Positions 57,201 to 64,000 of a stretch of DNA of 64,000 bases are shown here, piece after piece (within the stretch, counting starts at the first letter, position 1; the number at the start of each line of letters is the position of its first letter). Below the pieces are notes generated by a model that was not told where the DNA came from, ran no database searches, and saw nothing but the letters and a program-made list of their open reading frames with translations. Both the position numbers and the translations under genes were made by a program. Origin of the DNA: Guyanagaster necrorhizus (Eukaryota > Basidiomycota > Agaricomycetes > Agaricales > Physalacriaceae); NCBI RefSeq assembly GCF_019112545.1, contig NW_025064934.1:1-64000 (forward strand), in the 5' to 3' direction.

Positions 57201-60200
57201 AGAATCACGCAGTAAAGTGGGCTTCTGTACGTCCTTGAGGGCAGTCGCCAATTCGGTCCACTCCTGCAAACTGTCACCTGGAACTCGAGGCGGTGGTAGA
57301 GATGGAATGGAGGGGATATCGACCTGTAAGAAACCATCCCTGATAGGACCTGTTAAACTGTAGCGCAAATCAATCTTTGCTGGAGTCCGGAACGCCTTCT
57401 CCAACTGCTCCACGAAACTATGGCGATCAGATTCACCCGACTCATTCAGTTTCCGCAGCTCGCCCGTGAAATCGAATGACTTGTTCATATCTTCCTCAGC
57501 GGACTGAAGGTCCGCATGGTGTTCCTGCTCGTCGACCACTTGTGCATGGAAAACTGGAGGAGCCGGAACGTCAACCTCCATCTCCTCGTCGACAAATGAC
57601 AATCCCCCCAGTCGATCATTGATGAACGATAATGCTTCATCATGATGGTCCATCGCATCATCCGCGCCGCTCCTCTTGCCACTCTCGACAATCTCCCAGT
57701 AGTCCATGATTTCCTCCTCCTCCTCAGCCTCTATTACCGACACTTTCTTCCCATGCAGGATGAACTGGAGCTCATCGGGGATATCAGAGTCGGGATCAGA
57801 GACGTCGACGTCCTCAGCATACGCAGAGACATCAGAGCCACCCATAGTTCCCTTCATACCAAGCATCTTACGTGCACCCGGTGCGAGCGGTCGTCGGGAA
57901 GTCGTATCCTCGTGTTCGGTACTAGCCCGAGATGCTCTGTTATCGGCGCCCAACAACGCCCTCTTTCGCATGAAAATGGGATGATTCTCCAGCTCGTTGA
58001 AGCCCTTGGAGGACGTCGAAGTTCTAAAACCAGTGATAGACGGCCTGAACGTTGACGGAGGAGGTCGTGCTGCTTTCTTGACACTTTGGGTGGGACTTTG
58101 TGCAACAGCCTTCAAAACTCTGGACTTCGCAGGTCTGAGCGGTCTCAGTACAGGTGAAGGATCTGGGGCCGGCCCAGGTGTAAAAGTCCGTTCATGAGTA
58201 CACGTGAAGGCCGTGGACAGGGACCGTGGCGGAGGCGGAGGCGACGAGGGCGGTTTGACCGGAGGAAGATTATCAAGCACTGGCCAAGGAGCAATCTGCT
58301 TCCCGAGCTCAAGCTCACTCGCACGCTCCTTTACAAATCCTATTTCGCGCTTCTGCCCAGATTGAACGTCTGGAGGAGAGGTGCGCACGGTAGCTTGTGC
58401 ATGTGGACGCAATGAAGTGATCGATGGTCGTGCTGGACGCAATGTCTTCGCCTTCATCTTTGTAGGAGTCGTGTCGGACACTCTTGTATTCCGTCTAGCA
58501 ATAGGCGAAGGATCAGATGTCCCACCGGGTGTAGCCTCCAAGTCCAACGTATTGATCAGCATTGCGAGGTCATTTGTCACTGCGTCCAGGACCGATAAAG
58601 CGCCTAGGAATAACGTTCAAAATAGTGAAAGAAATGCCAGAAAATAGGACAGACCATCTTCAGGATCCTCGTAGATTCCCCGAGGCCTGGCTTTGCCCAG
58701 AAGTTGGTCAGAAGCTGGTCTTGGACGGGCTCGACGGACAGGCGTAGCCACCAGCACCTCATTCGTTCCAGGATCCTCATGACCATCACAAGTAGCAGTC
58801 TCCACTGTCACAATTGGGCACTCTTTGCTGTTCACAGAACCAGGCGGACCTTCCCCTACTTGTCTCGCTTCTTCGCCCTCTCCACCCATACCGATCTCCG
58901 GCAAAATATCATTCAATAAGGTCCTTTTCCTCCCTTCCGAACTCCTCCTACCCTCCCGACTATCCCTTCTCTTCTGCTCCTCCTTAATACCTTTCTTGAT
59001 CCCTCTTTCCCTATCCCTCACCTCCCTCACGGTCTCCAAACCCGCTTCATCCCACTTTACCGATGTGCCTGAACCTGATGATGCGCGAGAGGTACGCGAA
59101 TTCGGACGAGGCAAAGAGGCAGTGGACATAGCAGAGGCCGGTCTGGCCATGACCACCGCAGACTCAACCGAAAATCGATTGTTATCGACTACCGGAGGAG
59201 GAGCCTGAGACGCCGTAGAAGAAGGCGTAGATCTGCCTCGTGTAGCAGGCAGCTTCATCGTCATAGCCGAAGGGAGGCCAAGCCCGAGGATGCTTCGTTT
59301 CTTATTGAATCCAAGAGTCTCAGTAACCTCAGGACTGGTCGTCAATGCACCCGCCTCGAAGCTGCTAGTAGAGGGGGGCTTGAGCTTGGGCTCCGTCACC
59401 TTCTTCTTCTTCTTCTTCTTCTTCTTCTTCTTTTCAGTATCCTTCTTCTCAGTCTTCTCCTTCTTCGGAACGTCCTTGTGCTTTTTGGGCGCCTGAACCT
59501 CATTACCTGGATTCTTCAGTTGAGCCCAGCTCCCGATACGGGCTAGGGAACGCATAGCACGCAGCGCGATGGAACCCTGGCGTGGATTCTGATTCTGATC
59601 ATTGGGTGGTGCAGGAAGTCCTCCAAGCGTCGGTGTTCGTGAACGGGGCTGAGGCTGGGGAACGATCTCAGGAGAGGAGAAATTATTCGCCTGATAAGTA
59701 GGACTGAATGTGTTCGGGGCAGAAAGTAGCGCCCCAGAGTCAAGGGAATTGAAGCGCGTTCTAGCCTCTTGCGGAGGAGATTTGAAAGGCTCGGGAGCTG
59801 AAAATGACTCTATGAGAGATTATTAGACGAAAGCAGCACGCAGACTTACTCTTCGACCTAGGTATAATGTTCGGCCGTTGCGAATCCTTGCCCTTGTCTT
59901 TCGCTTTGTCCTTCTCCTTCGAATCTTTCCGTCCTCTCCCCATTGCCCACCATTTTTCCTTGCTCCCTTCTTCTTTCTCCTTCTCCTTCTCCTTGGCCTT
60001 CGCCTTAACAGGTGGCACATTTGTAACTTCTGTCATGGATCCACCTCCCCACCCCATCCCATCCAATGCCGCCCTGGATTTCTTCTTCCTCACTAAAATA
60101 ATCTCTTCGATATCCGGATCCTCGGTAGGATCCACGTAAATTTCAAAACCTCCCCTGGCAGATTCGGTGTTACCGCCAACGCGCCGAACGACGTCGGAAA

Positions 60201-60501
60201 AGTCCCGCATCTTCTCCCGCTCCTTGATGCCTCCCCCAACGCCTAGCATGCTGAGTTTGGATTTCTTGGGGACAAGGCGCTTCCTGGGGCTGGCCTCCTT
60301 GGGAAGTGGAGTGAGCGCAGAGGGACTCGCCCTTGAAGCCCATGGTGAATCGAGAGGGTGAATGGCAGACGGCTCAGATGACAAGCCTGTTGCAGAAGGC
60401 GTGGTGCCAACAAGGCGAATGCCGGGGACATCGGATATTTCTGGTGGTGGTGTTGTTACCGCTCTTGACTGTTGAAGCAGTGGATGGCGCAGCGTCGTCA
60501 T
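54281..60501 (-). CDS. Large disordered protein of unknown function, 7 exons
   Basis: Exons (5' to 3'): 59850-60501, 58655-59809, 55848-58603, 55493-55790, 54892-55440, 54413-54845 and 54281-54356. All junctions are GT-AG with 40-57 bp introns, and they join in frame to 1972 residues. The protein is rich in Ser, Pro, Arg and acidic residues, with no enzyme domain. Features: a run of 11 Lys at about residues 344-354, acidic patches (EEEEEIMDYWEIVESG), and a more regular C-terminal part (SVYETIQEEA, ALRRYYELRDEAES, SFDPP-like HPAGMQALLEHS, YGPLPSELRPKRVRSRTSSR). A KEN sequence (TGLKENTPK) is near residue 1939. The C-terminal part resembles a protein I recall as widespread and uncharacterised in Agaricomycetes. 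A nuclear, cell-cycle-regulated role is only a guess from the Lys run and the KEN motif. Confidence 0.82.
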
Positions 60502-62299
60502 GATAGTTAGTGTTGAAAATCGTCAAAAACCGGGAAGTTCGTTAAAAAGATCAAGCAGAAACAGAAATGTCGTAAGTCGAAATATCAATCGTTAAATCAG
60601 TCGTGTTATTGTGTCAATTGAAATGAGCCGTAAAAAGGCGGTTAGTTGTAATTGTTGGTGAGTTTTGCGATATCGGGCAAGTCTAGAGATTCATGTCAGA
60701 GGCCAGCAGCGCGTGACAACCACAGAGCACTTACTTATTCGTTACTCACCTTGAGTATACGTATGCTAGGAAGGATGGATATCACCCTTGGAAATCTGAT
60801 GACGCGAACTAACGGTCAGGACGATGATGGTGAACATGAAGAGCGCAAACGCACAAATTCTCGACTTTCCTCAGGACTCCGGACGCTCTAACGCTGAGCC
60901 CAGTCCCCTCTGCCGCAACAGAAATGCCCTGCCTTCCTCGACTCTGGATATCTATTGGCGTAGTCAGCATATGCTACCAAGAGCAACAATAACAGCTAGG
61001 AAACGCGCCTACTCGTTTTACCTCTAACCCAAAATCGGCTGCCAGTCCGTCAGAATGACGGTCGAGGGGGAGAACAAAGCGATCTCCGACGGACGGGAAT
61101 GTTGAACTTCGATCACGTGATGGTGACCATAACGTTAAATTTAGATAATTATTTTAAATTTCAAATTTCACCAACGAATTTGACATTGATCTTCGCTTAC
61201 ATAGTGCGCAAGCGCATACCGAAATAGGTTGGAAATAGGACCAAGAAATCACTAACAGGAACCTTGACAAATGCAATTGGTGCCCGATACTGTAGTGACA
61301 TCGTGAACTTTCTATGAGAGGTTGTGCGTTCTCCAGAAAGGAGCGGATAATGTTGACAATAACATCAAGGGACAGGAACATCGACACGTACGGCTATGTA
61401 AATGCTTCTGGAATAAATTTATTTTAGCAATTTTCACAGCTAACGCAGCGGTGAGAAATAGTTAGAACTTATTACTGTCTCCAGTACGACGCCGGAAAGT
61501 GACTATCTCTAGGACGGCTTTTTATGAGATCCCTGGTCCCAAGCATAGCCACGCGCAGGCTAGTAGGGCGACCATCCACTAGAGAAGGTGAGCACTAACA
61601 GATAAAATTTCACCGTCCGAGTCGCCATGCTAATCTTACGAAGTCTAGGGGAAAAAATGTGGAGCCGTAATATGTAACCTAGTTGATATGCTCAAAGAAA
61701 GGCTGGCAGGAGTCACAGTACTACTTGCGAGGCAGTCCTCGGTGGTTTGGTTGTAGGAGAGAGGGGTACACAAAGGGACGGAACGAGCAACGGGGAAGCT
61801 ACCGGTCTTCTCTGTATCCTATTCTAGGCACGCACTACTTATGCCTGTGTTAAAGAGTGCCACTGTGCGTCCCGGTCACAAACCATGCCCAGGACATGAC
61901 GAGCTCCTGTACGGCCATTCAACGTAGGAGAAAATGTGCGCAGGCAGAGGTCGACCAAGTAGTGTCTCTCTCGTTTATACTTTTAGAACCTGAAATTGTC
62001 TCCAACCCATACGGCTAATGCTAATTCCATACCTATCGAAATTTTAAGCTACGGGAATAAACCGAAAGATACTCTTTGACTACATATCGCCTACGTACTC
62101 GATGTCCTTTTCTCCACCCACTGCGACATTTTACAAAAATTTTCTCCTTCCAGAAATATCACAATCATGGACCCTTGGTGTAATATACAGAAGACAGATT
62201 AATCACACCCAAATAAAGGCAGAGAACGATACGAAATGGAGAAATTGAAGGAGCAAAAATTGTAGGACAAAAAAAAACACAGAAGTAAAAGGTCGGACT
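60502..62299. other. Intergenic DNA
   Basis: Contains the promoter of the large gene (right of 60501) and the 3' end region of the second F-box gene. No gene or transposon was recognised. Small open frames (60652-60891 plus, 61154-61387 minus) have no domain. Confidence 0.5.
61112..61121. promoter_or_regulatory. Palindromic E-box ATCACGTGAT
   Basis: A perfect 10-base palindrome with the CACGTG core bound by fungal bHLH factors such as Cbf1. It lies about 610 bases upstream of the large gene's start. A single site proves little. Confidence 0.35.
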
Positions 62300-63661
62300 T
62301 TAATCAAAGACCACGACGGTATCGAAGGAAAGCTCGACATTCGCCCTTCGAGTCATCAGACTTTCCTGCTCTCCGACAACCTCATCCCCGAATAGATCGA
62401 CATGGACCTTCTCGAACGACGAGACCTCTAAACTCGAAGCTCGGGCATGCACCAACTCGGAGAGCTTGGGAAAATCGACTCCTCGGCAGCATATTTCTGT
62501 AAGCGCTGGACACGGTGTCAATGAACCCGGTTTCAGCACGTCCAACCAAACATCATCCACAGCAGTCAAACACATTTTCCCCACGGCAGGAAACCTGCAG
62601 AGAAATCTTCGCGGTGCATCGCTGTCACAGCAATGGATTCCATGCAGCTCCAGCGTCAAGAGCTTACTGTACGGGACAAAATCCTGGTTTCCCACAAACC
62701 AGTCTAGAAGAACCGTGGCATCCGGCAAACTCTCGGCGTCGTAGAAGCTCAAGCTCCTTGACAAATCTTCGAGGGCCAGCTCCACTAGAACCGGTAGTTC
62801 CATATGCTCCAGCAACCGGATCGCATACTCCGTGTCGACAAAACCGAAGGAGAACCGAATCAGGTTGGGCAAGCTAATGGTCGTCGCACTCGAATGCGGC
62901 AGCACTGCAGGATCGTCAAACCTAGGTCCCCACCCCACAATGGAAAGACACCTCAGCTCCGGGCATCCTTCTAAAATGGCTGTAAATTCCCGCAAAGTCG
63001 GCATAACGTCGCTCGCATGGTACTTGAGCTCCAAGTCCACCAAATTCCTCAGTCCCGATCCCGTCCAATCAACATGCACTCCCACCAGTCCCACCTCCTT
63101 CAACGCCGATATCCCCTGACCCCCAAAAAGCCGCAGCGGCTCCTTCAACCCTACGGGCTCGAACGTCTCCCCCTTTCCTACGAAATACGCGTTGCACCGC
63201 GACAATTTCACGGATCTCAGGGACGACATATCCACGCGCTGAGTCTCTTTCAGAAATGTCCACATTGGTGCCCATGTGTCCGTGAGGACGCTCAGGGACC
63301 TCCATCGGTTCGCGTGCGGCAAGAGAAGGCGCAGCACCACCTGCATGTCCTCTGGCCCGAACCCGTGTGAATGCTCATCCCAGTCCCAATCGGGGTCGCG
63401 AAAGTCCAGGTACAAATCAAGGGGATGGACCCTGGAGCGGCGGAGCCACGTCAAAGCGCATGAAAGCTGCCCGACGGAGGTAGGGAACGTGACGATAATA
63501 TCCGTCCACAAGCTACCCGTAGAAAGCGCGACATTGCGCCACCGCGAGCAGACGTGGGAGAGGTGTACCGCGTTTGTTTGGCTGGAAGCATAAAGGAAGA
63601 TGTACGATAGTAGTTCGTTGGGTACGCGTTGAGCAAAGCACGAAGCCGTTTCGAGGGCCAT
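62300..63661 (-). CDS. Second F-box protein
   Basis: Single coding exon, 453 residues from the ATG at 63661. The F-box is at the N-terminus (QRVPNELLSYIFLYAS, VHLSHVCSRWRNVALS, LWTDIIVTF). The rest has loose leucine-rich spacing (LRNLVDLELKYHA, LPVLVELALEDLS, LLTLELHGIHC). The frame is open to 63805, but I prefer the inner ATG: it starts just before the F-box, and GTACGC...ACTCAG (63766 down to 63689 on the plus scale) is a likely 5'UTR intron, as in the F-box gene at 50956. The role is presumably in SCF ubiquitin ligases; the target is unknown. Confidence 0.83.
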   Translation of the reverse strand: MALETASCFAQRVPNELLSYIFLYASSQTNAVHLSHVCSRWRNVALSTGSLWTDIIVTFPTSVGQLSCALTWLRRSRVHPLDLYLDFRDPDWDWDEHSHGFGPEDMQVVLRLLLPHANRWRSLSVLTDTWAPMWTFLKETQRVDMSSLRSVKLSRCNAYFVGKGETFEPVGLKEPLRLFGGQGISALKEVGLVGVHVDWTGSGLRNLVDLELKYHASDVMPTLREFTAILEGCPELRCLSIVGWGPRFDDPAVLPHSSATTISLPNLIRFSFGFVDTEYAIRLLEHMELPVLVELALEDLSRSLSFYDAESLPDATVLLDWFVGNQDFVPYSKLLTLELHGIHCCDSDAPRRFLCRFPAVGKMCLTAVDDVWLDVLKPGSLTPCPALTEICCRGVDFPKLSELVHARASSLEVSSFEKVHVDLFGDEVVGEQESLMTRRANVELSFDTVVVFD

Positions 63662-64000
63662 GATCCTCGTGAAAGGATGGAAGGAAACCTGAGTTGAAAT
63701 GAAATTATCGACTTGGAATTGCCTTTCTGAGCGAACAATGGGCGTAGTGGCCATTGTCTGGCGTACCTGACTAAGAGTAAAATCCAATAACAGAATGCAA
63801 AGCAACAGCGTACGGGAACGTGGACGCAGGAAGGGAAGAGGTGCTGTGACAAGTCATATCACAGCTGTGGTGCTGAAATAATTTATACGTCTTCGGTACC
63901 GGCCATCACCTTCCAAAATCCCCACGGTTCGTGATATTAGGCGCGCACGTATACAAGAAACCCTCCCATTAAGGCGATAGCGTTCCAGTCTAGGACAAGG
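63662..64000. other. Upstream region of the second F-box gene
   Basis: Holds the likely 5'UTR intron (63689-63766) and promoter. No further gene is visible before the window ends. Confidence 0.5.

Overview
ORGANISM: The window looks like a TE-rich chromosome arm of an agaricomycete (mushroom-forming basidiomycete). The evidence is: genes split by many 40-60 bp GT-AG introns; F-box/LRR-type proteins with a 5'UTR intron; a GH13 alpha-amylase with a C-terminal CBM20 domain; and chromodomain Ty3/gypsy elements, a Helitron and a pogo/Tigger DNA transposon. The DNA has two compositional states. Host-gene DNA (about 2.2-6.8 kb and 49.4-64 kb) has normal CpG. The transposon DNA between is almost without CpG, carries its TpG/CpA decay products, and its ORFs are full of TGA/TAG stops. 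LAYOUT: 1-112 is the end of a pogo element. 113-2215 is the 5' half of a Helitron on the minus strand. 2216-6780 is a host island with one intact 19-exon alpha-amylase gene (3368-6071). 6781-24257 is CpG-poor DNA with an intron-bearing FMN alpha-hydroxy-acid dehydrogenase pseudogene, split by a Ty1/copia element (7033-21866, target duplication GTCCC). That element is itself split by a minus-strand gypsy element (8351-18385, duplication ACATG), which holds a further unidentified insert (about 10254-11645). 24260-26657 is a complete pogo/Tigger element with dead transposase. 26658-27148 and 46922-49262 are the rest of the Helitron on the plus strand, split by gypsy element 2 (27149-46921). Gypsy 2 contains gypsy 3 (33273-43175, duplication ATCAC) and two solo LTRs (43403-43821, GTAAT; 44233-44704, ATCAC). 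Gypsy 3 holds another unidentified insert (40270-42069). From 49.4 kb come host genes: F-box protein (+), a possible 47-residue peptide gene behind a strong TATA box (+), a dual-specificity phosphatase (-), a 7-exon gene for a 1972-residue disordered protein (-), and a second F-box protein (-). HOW PARTS FIT: The two Helitron pieces, on opposite strands and 26 kb apart, join in frame exactly at pogo ends. This indicates that 113-24259 was inverted by recombination between two inverted pogo copies, or was mis-assembled there. The gypsy elements carry a Tf1-like self-priming signature, while the copia element carries a Drosophila copia-like half-tRNA initiator-Met primer site. No tRNA, rRNA or CRISPR was found. 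Gene structures were deduced by reading splice sites by eye; nothing was searched against a database.
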